DNA of 64,000 nucleotides from Ruegeria sp. SCSIO 43209 (lineage in GTDB: Bacteria > Pseudomonadota > Alphaproteobacteria > Rhodobacterales > Rhodobacteraceae), in assembly GCF_019904295.1 (NCBI RefSeq), contig NZ_CP065359.1, positions 1,017,001 through 1,081,000 of the forward strand. Reading direction: 5' to 3'. This document shows, piece after piece, positions 28,603 through 37,934 of the stretch. The notes beneath the pieces are model-generated. The model searched no databases, was not told the origin of the DNA, and saw only the letters and a list, made by a program, of their open reading frames with translations. Within the stretch, counting starts at the first letter, position 1. Each line of letters begins with the position of its first letter. Position numbers and translations under genes: made by a program.

Positions 28603-29685
28603 ATGGATCGTCGTAAGTTTCTGAAAACATCAGCACTGGGCGGCTCGGCCGCTGCAGCCACCACGCTGGCAGCGCCCGCCTATGCGCAAGGCAAGCGCAC
28701 GCTGACTATGGTCACCTCGTGGGGCCGTGGCCTCGCAGGTGTGTTCGACAGCGCGCAGCGTTGCGCCGACAGCATTACCACAATGTCGGATGGCGACCTG
28801 AACGTTGAAATCAAAGCCGCCGGTGAACTGGTTGGTGCCTTTGAGGTGTTTGACGCGGTATCGTCCGGTCAGGCCGATATGTACCACGCGGCAGACTACT
28901 ACTTTGTGGGTCAGCACCCGGGCTATGCATTCTTCACCGCTGTTCCGTTCGGCATGACCGCACAGGAACTGGTGAACTGGTACTACCATGCCGGCGGCAT
29001 GGAGCTGCATGATGAACTGGGCGAAATCTTCGGCCTGAAATCCTTCCTGGCCGGTAACACTGGCGCGCAGGCAGGTGGCTGGTACTCGAAAGAGATCAAC
29101 AGCCCCGAAGACTTTAACGGCCTGAAATTCCGCATGCCGGGTCTGGGTGGCAAGGCGCTGGGCAAACTGGGCGCATCCGTTCAGAACATTCCGGGTTCGG
29201 AAGTGTATCAGGCGTTGTCGTCCGGTGCGATTGACGGAACCGAGTGGATCGGTCCCTGGGCTGACGAAAAAGCGGGTTTCCAGGAAATCACCAAAACCTA
29301 CTACACTGCGGGCTTCCATGAGCCGGGTGCGGGTCTGTCGCTGGCCACCAACCGCGAGGTTTATGACAGCCTGTCCGCCGCGCAGCAGAAGATCATCGAG
29401 ATCGCAGCTGCCGAGTGCCACCAGTGGAACCTGGCACAATTCCTGGCCAACAACGGTGCAGCGCTGCAGCGTCTGCAGGCCGGTGGTGTCAAGGTCATGG
29501 AATTCCCGGACAGCGTTTGGGACGCGTTTGGCGCAGCCAGCCAAGAAGTTCTGGACGAAAACATGGGTGATGAGCTGTTCAAGCGCATTCACGACAGCGC
29601 TATGGAGTCGATGGCAGCATCGTCGGCATGGAACAACCTGTCGTCGGGTGTCTACACCTCGCAGCGTGACCGCGTACGCGGCTAA
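28603..29685 (+). CDS. dctP: TRAP transporter solute-binding protein
   Basis: The periplasmic binding protein of a tripartite ATP-independent transporter, 360 residues. The ATG at 28603 is preferred because GGGGAGG lies nine bases upstream and it opens a twin-arginine signal (MDRRKFLKTSALGGSAAA, cleavage after AYAQ). The mature protein resembles the mannitol/chloroaromatic or keto-acid (TakP-like) branch: FKFRMPG-type motif (LKFRMPGLGG), GSEVYQALSSGAIDGTEW and WYYHAGG. A 2-oxo acid ligand is plausible but unproven. Cognate permease genes follow after a hairpin. Confidence 0.85.
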   Translation: MDRRKFLKTSALGGSAAAATTLAAPAYAQGKRTLTMVTSWGRGLAGVFDSAQRCADSITTMSDGDLNVEIKAAGELVGAFEVFDAVSSGQADMYHAADYYFVGQHPGYAFFTAVPFGMTAQELVNWYYHAGGMELHDELGEIFGLKSFLAGNTGAQAGGWYSKEINSPEDFNGLKFRMPGLGGKALGKLGASVQNIPGSEVYQALSSGAIDGTEWIGPWADEKAGFQEITKTYYTAGFHEPGAGLSLATNREVYDSLSAAQQKIIEIAAAECHQWNLAQFLANNGAALQRLQAGGVKVMEFPDSVWDAFGAASQEVLDENMGDELFKRIHDSAMESMAASSAWNNLSSGVYTSQRDRVRG

Positions 29686-29708
29686 GCAATCCGCTCAATG
29701 CAATCGGT

Positions 29709-29726
29709 TCCCCCGTCATCGGGGGA
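29709..29726 (+). terminator. Intercistronic hairpin between dctP and dctQ
   Basis: TCCCCCG, loop TCAT and CGGGGGA form a perfect seven-pair stem just after dctP, followed by a weak T-rich stretch. It may stop part of the transcription or stabilise the dctP message, so that binding protein exceeds permease. The effect is inferred. Confidence 0.5.
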
Positions 29727-29802
29727 GCCTTTCCTGTTGCACATAAGCGGCCCGGACATGCCGTCATAACCAAACGTGCAACCGATGCGACCTGGGGACA
29801 AC

Positions 29803-30729
29803 ATGCAGGACGAAAACGGTATCTCGTTCTTCGGCGCCCTGTGGAATGGACTGGTCTGGTTCATTCAGAACATTGCCGAAGCCTTCTATAATTTCGGATA
29901 CGCCATCACGCATCCGCAGCTCTGGCTGGACTGGTCGAACAAAGAAGCAATCATGCGCTTTGTTTATTATGGCGGGTCTGTCGAGTTCTTCTTCGTGATC
30001 TTCGCGCTGTTTCTGGTGCTGACGGCCATTGGTCTTTACTATCGGAACTTCATGTGGGGAATGGTGCGCGGGCTCGAGGGCTTCGCCAATACCACTGGCC
30101 GCTTCTTTGCGTGGGCGGGATTGCTGATGGTAATTCAGCAGATCGTTATCGTATTCATGCAGCGGGTGTTCACACGGCCGGATATGTCCTTTGGGCTGGG
30201 TATCCCTTTTCAAATGGATATCAGTTGGTTCGCCGAAGAACTTAAACTCTACAACGCCATGGTTGTGTGCCTTTGCTGCACCTACACATTCGTGCAGGGC
30301 GGCCATGTGCGCGTTGACCTGATTTATGCGGGCATCAGTCACAAGGCCAAACGCGTCGTTGATATGTGCGGGGCGGTTCTGTTCATGATGCCCATGGCCG
30401 TTCTGACCTGGATGTATGGATGGTACTTCATGTGGCGGCACTTGATCGTGCCGAAACCCTCGGCCAGTGACACGCTGGATAGGCTTGTGGCCAAGTCCCG
30501 AGCGCTGCGTTGGAACGTGGAAACCATCGGGTTTAGTCCCAACGGGTTCAACGCCTACTTCCTGTTCAAAATCCTGCTGGTGGCCTTTGCCGCCATGGTG
30601 TTCCTGCACGCGATTGCGTTCCTGTATCGCTCGTATCTGGAATACGTGGAAGGGCCGGAAAGTGAAGGAAAATACCTCGACAAGGACAGCCTTGGCGAGG
30701 GTGAAGAAGCCTACGAAGGCGCGCATTAG
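29803..30729 (+). CDS. dctQ: TRAP transporter small permease
   Basis: A membrane subunit of 308 residues from the ATG at 29803 (GGGGA a few bases upstream). It is longer than the usual 160-200 residues, as in the keto-acid/mannitol TRAP branch. Four main helices are visible, for instance GSVEFFFVIFALFLVLTAIG and MCGAVLFMMPMAVLTWMYG. Conserved CCTYTFVQGGHVRVDLIY is typical of DctQ. It sits between the binding protein and the large permease; dctM starts 17 bp later. Confidence 0.85.
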   Translation: MQDENGISFFGALWNGLVWFIQNIAEAFYNFGYAITHPQLWLDWSNKEAIMRFVYYGGSVEFFFVIFALFLVLTAIGLYYRNFMWGMVRGLEGFANTTGRFFAWAGLLMVIQQIVIVFMQRVFTRPDMSFGLGIPFQMDISWFAEELKLYNAMVVCLCCTYTFVQGGHVRVDLIYAGISHKAKRVVDMCGAVLFMMPMAVLTWMYGWYFMWRHLIVPKPSASDTLDRLVAKSRALRWNVETIGFSPNGFNAYFLFKILLVAFAAMVFLHAIAFLYRSYLEYVEGPESEGKYLDKDSLGEGEEAYEGAH

Positions 30730-30746
30730 GGACGGAGAACCAGACA

Positions 30747-33101
30747 ATGCTATTCGGACTTGATGGCGTCGAGATAGGCCTCATTATCGTATTTTTCTGC
30801 CTCTTCGGAGGCATTCTTTCGGGTTTCCCCGTGGCCTTTGCCATCGGTGGGGCCGGGGTGATTTCGTTCGGGATTATCGCTGCATTGGATAGTGCCGGCC
30901 TGTTGATCCACCAGGCGATCGACACCGGCTCGCAAGCCTACCGCGACGTGGTGAATTCTGGCGTCAAACCTGACGTGATATCCGTGTTCCGATACCCGGA
31001 TTTGCCAAGGATCGCCGAGCCGGTCTTTGTACAAGGCTGGGAAACCGCGCTGGACCGGAATGTTTCCTTCATCGTGAACCGCATGAACGAACGTGTTCTG
31101 GCCGGGCAGTCGATCGAGACGCTGCTGGCGGTGCTGATGTTCGTTCTGATGGGCATCACGCTGGAGCGTTCAAAAATTGCAAACGACCTGCTGACTACGA
31201 TGGCGCGCGTCTTTGGCCCGCTGCCCGGTGGCCTTGCGGTCTCGATTGTGGTCGTGGGCGCGTTCCTTGCTGCCTCGACCGGTATCGTCGGCGCGACCGT
31301 TGTTACCATGGGACTGTTGGCCCTGCCGACCATGCTGCGGAACAACTATTCGCCGGAATTGGCGACAGGTGTGATCGCGGCCTCGGGTACGTTGGGGCAG
31401 ATCATTCCACCCTCCATCGTGATCGTTCTGCTGGGTACACTGGCTGGTGACCTCTATTCGACCGCGCAGGAAACGCGCGCGGTTGAAGCCGGGTGCACCG
31501 ATGCGCTGACCTATCTGGGTGAACCAGCGGTTGTTTCGGTAGGCACATTGTTCCAGGCGGCGCTGTTGCCTGGGATCATGTTGGCGCTGCTCTACGCGCT
31601 TTATGCCTTTGGATATGCGCTGTTGAACCCGGAAAAGGCCCCGGCTGTTGAATTGTCGGGAGGCTCGGGTGAAACCATCACGCGCTCGGAAGGGCTGACC
31701 TGGCTGCTGGGTGCTCCGGTTGCTCTGATTGTTGGCGCGGTGCTTTTGGGAAGCGCGGGAGTGATTGGCAGCCAGAATATCTCAGTCTCGGCATTTACGG
31801 ATATCGGGCAGGGCGCCTCGCTGCGCACGAACGTGTCCGAAGAGTGTAAGGCTTCGATGATCGAACTGCATGGGCAATCAGCCTGGGACCAGGCCGTGGC
31901 CGAGCAGGAAGCGATTGACGAAGCAGGTGGTTCGTCCGAAGCCCAGCGTCTGAGCGAAGAGGAACTGGCTGCTGCGCAAGAGGCCAAGATCGCCGCTGCA
32001 GCGCCAATTGGCAACGGTGTCGCCGTGATTGTGGTACTGCTGGGTCTGACACTGGTACTGGGTCGCGGAATCGCACCGTCGCAAGCGCCGCAGCCTCTGA
32101 TCGTCGGAGCGATTGGCCTGGTGCTGATGCTGTTGGTCGACGTGTTGCTGATCGCGCCAACGACTTCGTCCGGGGCTACGTTCCTGATACTCGCCATACC
32201 TTTTGCGCTCGCAATGCATGGGTGCAAAGAAGCTGCCGCCCGTTGCGCGACCAATGATCTGATCCGTGTGGTCTTCCCACCGCTGGTGCTGATCATCGCG
32301 GTGTTGGGTTCGATCCTTGGCGGTGTCACCAACCCTACGCCGGCTGCGGCACTGGGGGCGGGTGGAGCGATCATGCTAGCGGCCTATCGGAAACTTCAGG
32401 ATCAGAACCGGTCGGGCAAAGTGATCATCTGGTCAACCTTCGCAGTGATCATCGCACTGGTGATGGGGGTGAACTTCGATCTGCGCATCAATCAGGGCAA
32501 TGTTTCGGTTGAAAGCTGGATCGCGTTCATCATCGCCTATTCGGCCTACCTCTATGCGCTGTTCGGCTTGATCTACGGCTGCTGGGTGCTGTTCTCAAGC
32601 GGGGTTCTGACACCGGTGGTGCGTGAGACAGCGAAGGTGACGTCGATGGTCTTCACCATCCTGATCGGATCGCAACTGCTGAACCTGGTGGTGATTTCCT
32701 TTGGTGGAGAGCACTATATCCAGCAGTTCCTGCGCAGCTTTGATAATGAATTCACGGTCTTCCTGATCGTGATGCTGGTGCTGTTCATTCTTGGCTTTGT
32801 GCTGGATTTCCTTGAGATCATCTACATTGTGATCCCGATCGTGGGCCCCGTGATCTATGGCGGATCGTTTGATCCGAAATGGGTGACCATCATGGTGGCG
32901 GTGAACCTGCAGACCTCGTTCCTGACGCCTCCGTTCGGATTTGCGCTGTTCTATCTCAGGGGTGTTGCGCCGAAAGAGGTCACCACTGGCCACATCTATC
33001 GCGGCATCATACCGTTCGTGATCATTCAGGTTGTGGGCATCGCAATCCTGTGGTTCTTCCCGTCGATTGTAACCATCGTTCCTGACCTGATCCCGAACTG
33101 A
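30747..33101 (+). CDS. dctM: TRAP transporter large permease, extended form
   Basis: The ion-coupled translocating subunit. At 784 residues it greatly exceeds the usual 425-450. Typical DctM segments are present (GGILSGFPVAFAIGG, LAASTGIVGATVVTMGLLALP, SGTLGQIIPPSIVIVLLG, VNLQTSFLTPPFGFALFYL). Extra material includes a soluble insertion near residues 60-110 and a Glu/Ala-rich hydrophilic segment near 350-420 (EELAAAQEAKIAAA), with additional helices around it. Long permeases occur in the TakM-like branch; the inserts have no known role. A strong terminator follows the gene. Confidence 0.85.
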   Translation: MLFGLDGVEIGLIIVFFCLFGGILSGFPVAFAIGGAGVISFGIIAALDSAGLLIHQAIDTGSQAYRDVVNSGVKPDVISVFRYPDLPRIAEPVFVQGWETALDRNVSFIVNRMNERVLAGQSIETLLAVLMFVLMGITLERSKIANDLLTTMARVFGPLPGGLAVSIVVVGAFLAASTGIVGATVVTMGLLALPTMLRNNYSPELATGVIAASGTLGQIIPPSIVIVLLGTLAGDLYSTAQETRAVEAGCTDALTYLGEPAVVSVGTLFQAALLPGIMLALLYALYAFGYALLNPEKAPAVELSGGSGETITRSEGLTWLLGAPVALIVGAVLLGSAGVIGSQNISVSAFTDIGQGASLRTNVSEECKASMIELHGQSAWDQAVAEQEAIDEAGGSSEAQRLSEEELAAAQEAKIAAAAPIGNGVAVIVVLLGLTLVLGRGIAPSQAPQPLIVGAIGLVLMLLVDVLLIAPTTSSGATFLILAIPFALAMHGCKEAAARCATNDLIRVVFPPLVLIIAVLGSILGGVTNPTPAAALGAGGAIMLAAYRKLQDQNRSGKVIIWSTFAVIIALVMGVNFDLRINQGNVSVESWIAFIIAYSAYLYALFGLIYGCWVLFSSGVLTPVVRETAKVTSMVFTILIGSQLLNLVVISFGGEHYIQQFLRSFDNEFTVFLIVMLVLFILGFVLDFLEIIYIVIPIVGPVIYGGSFDPKWVTIMVAVNLQTSFLTPPFGFALFYLRGVAPKEVTTGHIYRGIIPFVIIQVVGIAILWFFPSIVTIVPDLIPN

Positions 33102-33123
33102 TCTGTCGCATAGACTGACGAAT

Positions 33124-33154
33124 ACGGAGGCCCATTAGGGCCTCCGTTTGTTTT
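33124..33154 (+). terminator. Rho-independent terminator after the TRAP operon
   Basis: ACGGAGGCCC and GGGCCTCCGT form a perfect ten-pair stem with loop ATTA, followed by TTGTTTTT. It lies between dctM and the convergent symporter gene and may serve both strands. Confidence 0.85.
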
Positions 33155-34513
33155 TCAGGAATTCGGCTGTGGGTGTGTCAGCCTTTCAAACTCCGCTTCA
33201 GTGGCATGATCGATTGCAAGGTCTGTGGTCTCGACAAGTCCGGCATTGGGATTGTCGAACGTGGCCTTGTCCAGCTTGCCGACCTTTTGCCCGACGATAG
33301 TGGTGACAACAGCATCGCCGGTGACATTCACAACCGTCCGCATCATGTCGAGGATCCGGTCCACGGCAAGAATGATGCCGATGCCTTCCAGCGGCATACC
33401 CAACTGGTTCAGAACCATCGCAAGCATCACTATCCCCACGCCCGGCACACCTGCGGTGCCGATCGAAGCCAGAACCGAGATCGAGATCACGGTCAGGTAT
33501 CCGCTCAGCCCCAGATCAATGCCATAGGCGTTGGCCAGGAATACCGTTGCCACACCATGCATAATTGCGGTGCCATCCATGTTGATCGTCGCCCCTAGGG
33601 GAATACCGAACGACGCCACGGAACGGTCAACGCCGACTCTCTGAGTCACGCATTGTAAGCTGGCCGGAATTGTCGCGTTCGAGCTTGAGGTCGAGAACGC
33701 AAACACCTGCGCCGAGCGCATCTTGCGCAGGAATGCCCGAGGGCTCAGCCCGGTCGTAAAATACAGCAGCGCCATCAACGTGACACACAGATGGAATACC
33801 AGCGTCAGGCTGATCGTGGTCAGATAGCCGATCACCGGTCCGAATAGGCCAAAGCCCTCCATCGCAAAGGTTTTGGCAATCAGGCTGAAGACGCCGATGG
33901 GGGCGAAGGCCATGACGATATTGACGATCTTCATCGCCAGTTCATTCATGAACTCGCATCCTTCCACAAAGGCCTTGGCGCGGCTGCCCATCATTAGCAC
34001 TGCAATACCAACGACCATCACGTAGAAGATGATCTGCAGCATCTCACCATTGGCCAGAGCGTTGATCGGGTTCTTTGGGATGATGTTCGCCAGTATTTCC
34101 CAAGTGGTCTGCGGGTTGGCGACGCTTACGCTATCACCGGCCAGATGCAGGCTCGTGAATCCGGTACCCGGCCCAATGAGGCCCGCAAAAATCAAGGCAG
34201 TTGTCACGGCCAAGGCGGTGGTGGCCAGATAGGTAACGAAGGTCAGCCCTCCGACACGGCCCAGCAATTTGACATCGCCAATGCCGACAACGCCGCACAG
34301 CAGTGAGAATACAACCAGCGGCACAACAAGCATCTGAAGTGCATTAAGGAACATTTGCCCAAACATGGACAGCACACCCTGCACAAGTGTTGCGTTGAGC
34401 GCAGCGATATCGAGATAGTTCAAGACCAGACCAAAGATCGAGCCCAAGGCGAGCGCGACCAGAATTTGGGTCGTCAGCGTGGCCGAAACCAGTCGGCGTG
34501 CGGCATATGTCAT
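33155..34513 (-). CDS. Dicarboxylate/amino acid:cation symporter (DAACS)
   Basis: A secondary transporter of 452 residues with about eight membrane helices and two re-entrant loops. Signature segments are FAFSTSSSNATIPASLQC (the serine-rich hairpin loop), INMDGTAIMHGVATVFLA, GTAGVPGVGIVMLAMVLNQ and VDRILDMMRTVVNVTGDAV. These match the GltP/DctA/GltT group for glutamate, aspartate or C4-dicarboxylates. It is convergent with the TRAP operon. The exact substrate cannot be read from sequence. Confidence 0.9.
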   Translation of the reverse strand: MTYAARRLVSATLTTQILVALALGSIFGLVLNYLDIAALNATLVQGVLSMFGQMFLNALQMLVVPLVVFSLLCGVVGIGDVKLLGRVGGLTFVTYLATTALAVTTALIFAGLIGPGTGFTSLHLAGDSVSVANPQTTWEILANIIPKNPINALANGEMLQIIFYVMVVGIAVLMMGSRAKAFVEGCEFMNELAMKIVNIVMAFAPIGVFSLIAKTFAMEGFGLFGPVIGYLTTISLTLVFHLCVTLMALLYFTTGLSPRAFLRKMRSAQVFAFSTSSSNATIPASLQCVTQRVGVDRSVASFGIPLGATINMDGTAIMHGVATVFLANAYGIDLGLSGYLTVISISVLASIGTAGVPGVGIVMLAMVLNQLGMPLEGIGIILAVDRILDMMRTVVNVTGDAVVTTIVGQKVGKLDKATFDNPNAGLVETTDLAIDHATEAEFERLTHPQPNS

Positions 34514-34757
34514 TTTCCCCCTCCTTCAGAACTTCTGCGACAGGGTGGGAGGCCTGCCGTAGCGACAATAAAGCCAGCCCGGTCAGCGTCTGATTGAGCT
34601 GCGGGTTTCAGGTTTGGGCTGGACGTTTAGAAGTGCGGCTAATTTGGTGACCTTGCGTCAACTTTCAATCGCACGGGCGGGGGAAGGTCGATTAAGATTG
34701 CTTAACAATTGGGCGCAGCATGGCGGAAGGTAGTTTAAAGCGATGAAAAAAAAGTAT

Positions 34758-35165
34758 TTATTTTGTCGATACAGGTGCTGAAAATTCGATCAAATCCCAA
34801 CGATTTCCGAAAGGATCCCGCCAGACGGCGACAATTCCATAGGGTTCATGGCGCGGGCGCTCTTCAAATCCTACGCCTGCTTCCAGCATCGCCGCGTGAT
34901 CGCGGTAGAAATCATCTGTTTCGAGGAAAAAGCCAACGCGCCCACCGGTTTGATTGCCGACCGATGCGATCTGTTCCGCGCCCACCGCCTTGGCCAGCAA
35001 CAACGAAGCACCATCCGAGCCCGGAGGCGTGATCCGCACCCAGCGTTTACCATCGCCCAGATCAATATCCTGCGTCAGAGTAAAGCACAGCACTTTGGTG
35101 TAGAACGCGATCGCTGCGTCATAATCCGGGACGACCAGCGTCACCGCATGAAGGCTCTGACGCAT
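34758..35165 (-). CDS. VOC-superfamily (glyoxalase-like) protein
   Basis: A 135-residue protein with paired babbab modules, MRQSLHAVTLVVPDYDAAIAFY at the start and VWRDPFGNRWDLIEF at the end. His6 and the C-terminal Glu lie at usual metal-ligand positions. It begins six bases after the bpt stop, so the two are probably co-transcribed. Function beyond the superfamily is unknown. Confidence 0.75.
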   Translation of the reverse strand: MRQSLHAVTLVVPDYDAAIAFYTKVLCFTLTQDIDLGDGKRWVRITPPGSDGASLLLAKAVGAEQIASVGNQTGGRVGFFLETDDFYRDHAAMLEAGVGFEERPRHEPYGIVAVWRDPFGNRWDLIEFSAPVSTK

Positions 35166-35171
35166 GATAGA

Positions 35172-35996
35172 TTAACCTTTGGTGGGGTGGCGGTCAGGCA
35201 GTTGGATGTTGGCCACCTGCTCGGCAATCGGGGCCGACGATAGGGGGTGGTGGGCCGTATGGTCACACTGCTCGGGATTCTTAATTCGCTGCCATTCACC
35301 CTGCATATAGACCTGCAAGCCCGCGAATTTGGCCTTGTACCCCATCTTGGGGCTGCCGGGCACCCAATAGCCCAGATAAATATAGGGCAACCCAGCCTCG
35401 CGCGCGATCTCGATATGGTCGAGAATCATGTAAGTGCCCAGCGAGCTTTGCTGGAACTCTGGATCGTAGAATGAGTAAACCATGCTCAGCCCGTCATCCA
35501 GTACATCGGTCAAACTGACGGCGATCAGCTCGCCGGTTTCGGGATCGGCATATTCTACGACTCGGCTGCGGATCGGGGTTTCCTCGATCATCGCGGCGAA
35601 TTCGAAGACATCCATATCGGCCATGCCGCCATCCGCATGGCGCGCGTCCAGATACCGACGGAACAGGTCGAACTGCTCATCCGTTGCCCAGGGCGATGTT
35701 GCACGTCGGATCAAGTAGGAATTGCGCTTGTGGGCCCGTTTTTGGCTTTTGCTTGGCTGAAAGGCTGACACATCGATACGGGCAGACAGACAGGCGGCGC
35801 AGTCGGTGCAGGACGGGCGATACAGAACGTTCTGCGAGCGGCGAAATCCTTGTTGCGAAAGGCAATTGTTCAATTGATCCGCACCTTCCCCCTGTAGGGC
35901 GGTGAACAGTTTGCGCTCCATCCTGCCCTCAAGGTAAGGGCAGGGCTGGGGTGCCGTCACATAGAATTGTGGCGCAATTGGCAGCGTGTGTCGCAT
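35172..35996 (-). CDS. bpt: Aspartate/glutamate leucyltransferase (Bpt)
   Basis: A bacterial N-end-rule enzyme that adds leucine from Leu-tRNA to proteins with N-terminal Asp or Glu, marking them for ClpS/ClpAP. The ATG at 35996 gives 274 residues beginning [14 protein letters not shown] and is preceded by GGGA; an ATG 36 bases upstream is less likely. The N-terminal domain carries the conserved cysteines of [11 protein letters not shown], and the C-terminal domain has [10 protein letters not shown] and [12 protein letters not shown]. Family members in alphaproteobacteria are often labelled ate. Confidence 0.9.
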   Translation of the reverse strand: MRHTLPIAPQFYVTAPQPCPYLEGRMERKLFTALQGEGADQLNNCLSQQGFRRSQNVLYRPSCTDCAACLSARIDVSAFQPSKSQKRAHKRNSYLIRRATSPWATDEQFDLFRRYLDARHADGGMADMDVFEFAAMIEETPIRSRVVEYADPETGELIAVSLTDVLDDGLSMVYSFYDPEFQQSSLGTYMILDHIEIAREAGLPYIYLGYWVPGSPKMGYKAKFAGLQVYMQGEWQRIKNPEQCDHTAHHPLSSAPIAEQVANIQLPDRHPTKG

Positions 35997-36070
35997 GAAG
36001 GTCCCGCATTTCCTCGGAACCGATGATAGCAACGGTTTTTGGCGCAGCCAAGTGTTTCACTCAGGTGTTT

Positions 36071-36502
36071 TTAGGCGCGCTGGTTGATCATCACGGTGCC
36101 GAGGAAGGCATCGGTCAGGCCCTGACAGCGGGCGCTGGTCATCATCATGATGACCGAAATGATCTGTAGTACCGGGATCGCCATGCTGACAAAGTAACCT
36201 GCCGTATGTGCAATGGCTTTGCCCGTATCCATCCGGGCGCCAAACGCGTCACGCAGCTCGATCCCCATGAACCGCATCCCCAGTGTGGCCGAGCCGTTGG
36301 CGATGGTGACGACGCGATAGACAAAGCTGATGACGGCGTAGATCAGCGCCAGAATGAAGAAGCCCATGCCAAAGGTCAGCAGGATCGCAACCGTGCAGAG
36401 CAATGAGATAAAGGCGATATCGAACAGCCACGCAAAAAAGCGCTTGGTCGCTACGGACTGATAGAATTCGGGTTGGCTGTCAGGGTCAGGCAGATGAGAC
36501 AT
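36071..36502 (-). CDS. RDD-family membrane protein
   Basis: A 143-residue inner-membrane protein with the RDD pattern: basic/acidic start of helix one (FFAWLFDIAFISLLC, with Arg and Asp), a second helix (GMGFFILALIYAVISFVYR), then the conserved GSATLGMRFMGIELRD and a third helix (YFVSMAIPVLQIISVIMMM). Function in this family is largely unknown. It lies downstream of the DUF2852 gene in the same direction. Confidence 0.8.
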   Translation of the reverse strand: MSHLPDPDSQPEFYQSVATKRFFAWLFDIAFISLLCTVAILLTFGMGFFILALIYAVISFVYRVVTIANGSATLGMRFMGIELRDAFGARMDTGKAIAHTAGYFVSMAIPVLQIISVIMMMTSARCQGLTDAFLGTVMINQRA

Positions 36503-36567
36503 ATACTGTGGTCCGGGTCTTGTACGGTAACACCCTGTCCCGATGGCCGGGACAGGGCAAGTTGCGA

Positions 36568-36993
36568 TCAGGCAGTTTGTTCGCCATTTTCGCTGTCGTC
36601 ACGGTTGTCGCGGGCGCGTTCATCCATGAACTCGTCGAATTCGGCCTTGTCCTTGGCTTCGCGCAGGCGGTGCAAGAAGGCCTCAAAGTCTTTCTGTTCG
36701 CGCTCCAACCGGGCCAGAGTGTCGGCCTTGTAGGCGTCAAACGCGCTGTTGCCCGAAGGTTTCATGGCGCTCATGTGGCTGTTCCACGACGAACGGCGGC
36801 TGCAGGATTTGCTAAACATGCGTTTGCTCCAGATCATATAGGCAAGAAAGGCCAGGCCGATGGGCCAGAAGAAGATAAAGCCAAGGACCATTGCGGCGAT
36901 CCAGGCGCCTTTTCCCTTGCTATCAAGCCAGGCTTCGCTTCGGTGCAGCCATCCCGGATTTTGGGGAACGGCGTGGTCGGACAATGCGGTCAT
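36568..36993 (-). CDS. DUF2852 membrane protein
   Basis: A 141-residue protein. One strong membrane helix (GAWIAAMVLGFIFFWPIGLAF) is followed by a Lys/Arg-rich stretch, then a long acidic/basic coiled-coil-like helix (DTLARLEREQKDFEAFLHRL) and a very acidic tail. This matches DUF2852, common in alphaproteobacteria and of unknown role. A large inverted repeat lies directly upstream of its start. Confidence 0.75.
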   Translation of the reverse strand: MTALSDHAVPQNPGWLHRSEAWLDSKGKGAWIAAMVLGFIFFWPIGLAFLAYMIWSKRMFSKSCSRRSSWNSHMSAMKPSGNSAFDAYKADTLARLEREQKDFEAFLHRLREAKDKAEFDEFMDERARDNRDDSENGEQTA

Positions 36994-37011
36994 GTGCTCT
37001 CTCCAGTTAGG

Positions 37012-37088
37012 ATGTAAATGCTTTTCACATTACCAAGATGGGAGGGGGGATAGGTGGTTGCAAGGGGGTATGTGAAAAAGATTTACAT
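37012..37088. promoter_or_regulatory. Large imperfect inverted repeat
   Basis: ATGTAAATGCTTTTCACAT (37012-37030) and ATGTGAAAAAGATTTACAT (37070-37088) are inverted copies matching at 17 of 19 positions, 39 bases apart. They lie between the divergent DUF2852 and racemase genes. They may be paired operator sites or the ends of a small element. Confidence 0.55.
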
Positions 37089-37256
37089 TTTTCGGAATCC
37101 AGCGTCTGACCGGGCGGATCAATCAGCGGGGTGAAGCGCGCCATGGTTTTATTCAAATTTCGACATGGATAATTGCAGCAAGTCGTTTTCTGGTTTCTTC
37201 GCTCACTGGTCCCCGGATCAAAGCCGCCTATCTGGGCGGAGAAGTGTGAGGACGCT

Positions 37257-37934
37257 GTGAAACTGCTTGTTGTAAATCCCAACACCACCGCCTCCATGAC
37301 GCGAAAGATCAAAGAAGCTGCACGGGCCGCTGCGCATTCCGAAACCACGATCATTGCCGCCAATTCGCAAGAAGGCCCCGCCAGCATTCAGGGCTATCTG
37401 GAGGTCTCTACCTGTGTTCCCGGTCTTCTGGAGGTCGTGAAGGCACATGCTGATGCGGACGCAATTGTTGTTGCTTGTTTCGATGATACCGGAGTCGACG
37501 CCGTGCGCTGCGTCACTTCGGCGCCAGTCATCGGCGTTGGGGAGGCGGCCTACCACGCGGCTTCCATGATCAGTCCAAAATTTAGCGTCATCACCACTTT
37601 GTCCCGATCTCTAGCAGGGCTAGAGGCAAACTTGTTGCGATACGGCTTAGATCGCAGATGTGTCAGGGTTCGGGCTTCGGATGTGCCGGTTTTGAAGCTG
37701 GAGGAAAACGACCCCAAGACCATCGATATAATACGGGCAGAGATACGCGCCGCAATCGAAGAAGACCGAGCGGAAGCGATTGTTCTGGGCTGCGCTGGCA
37801 TGACAGATCTGATGTCACAACTGTCCGAAGAGTTCGGCCTGCCGGTGGTAGATGACGTTGCATGTGCCGTCACTTTTGCCGAAGCCCTTGTCAAATCCAG
37901 ATTGACGACGTCAAAGCTTTGTTCTTATTCCTAG
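37257..37934 (+). CDS. Asp/Glu/hydantoin racemase-family protein
   Basis: A 225-residue cofactor-independent racemase-fold protein starting at GTG 37257, with GAGGA just upstream; the start gives the canonical opening KLLVVNPNTTASMTRKI. The two catalytic cysteines expected of the family are visible in VACFDDTGVDAVR and VLGCAGMTDLM. Closest known functions are hydantoin racemase and allantoin racemase; the substrate is unknown. The 3' end borders a decayed region. Confidence 0.8.
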   Translation: MKLLVVNPNTTASMTRKIKEAARAAAHSETTIIAANSQEGPASIQGYLEVSTCVPGLLEVVKAHADADAIVVACFDDTGVDAVRCVTSAPVIGVGEAAYHAASMISPKFSVITTLSRSLAGLEANLLRYGLDRRCVRVRASDVPVLKLEENDPKTIDIIRAEIRAAIEEDRAEAIVLGCAGMTDLMSQLSEEFGLPVVDDVACAVTFAEALVKSRLTTSKLCSYS

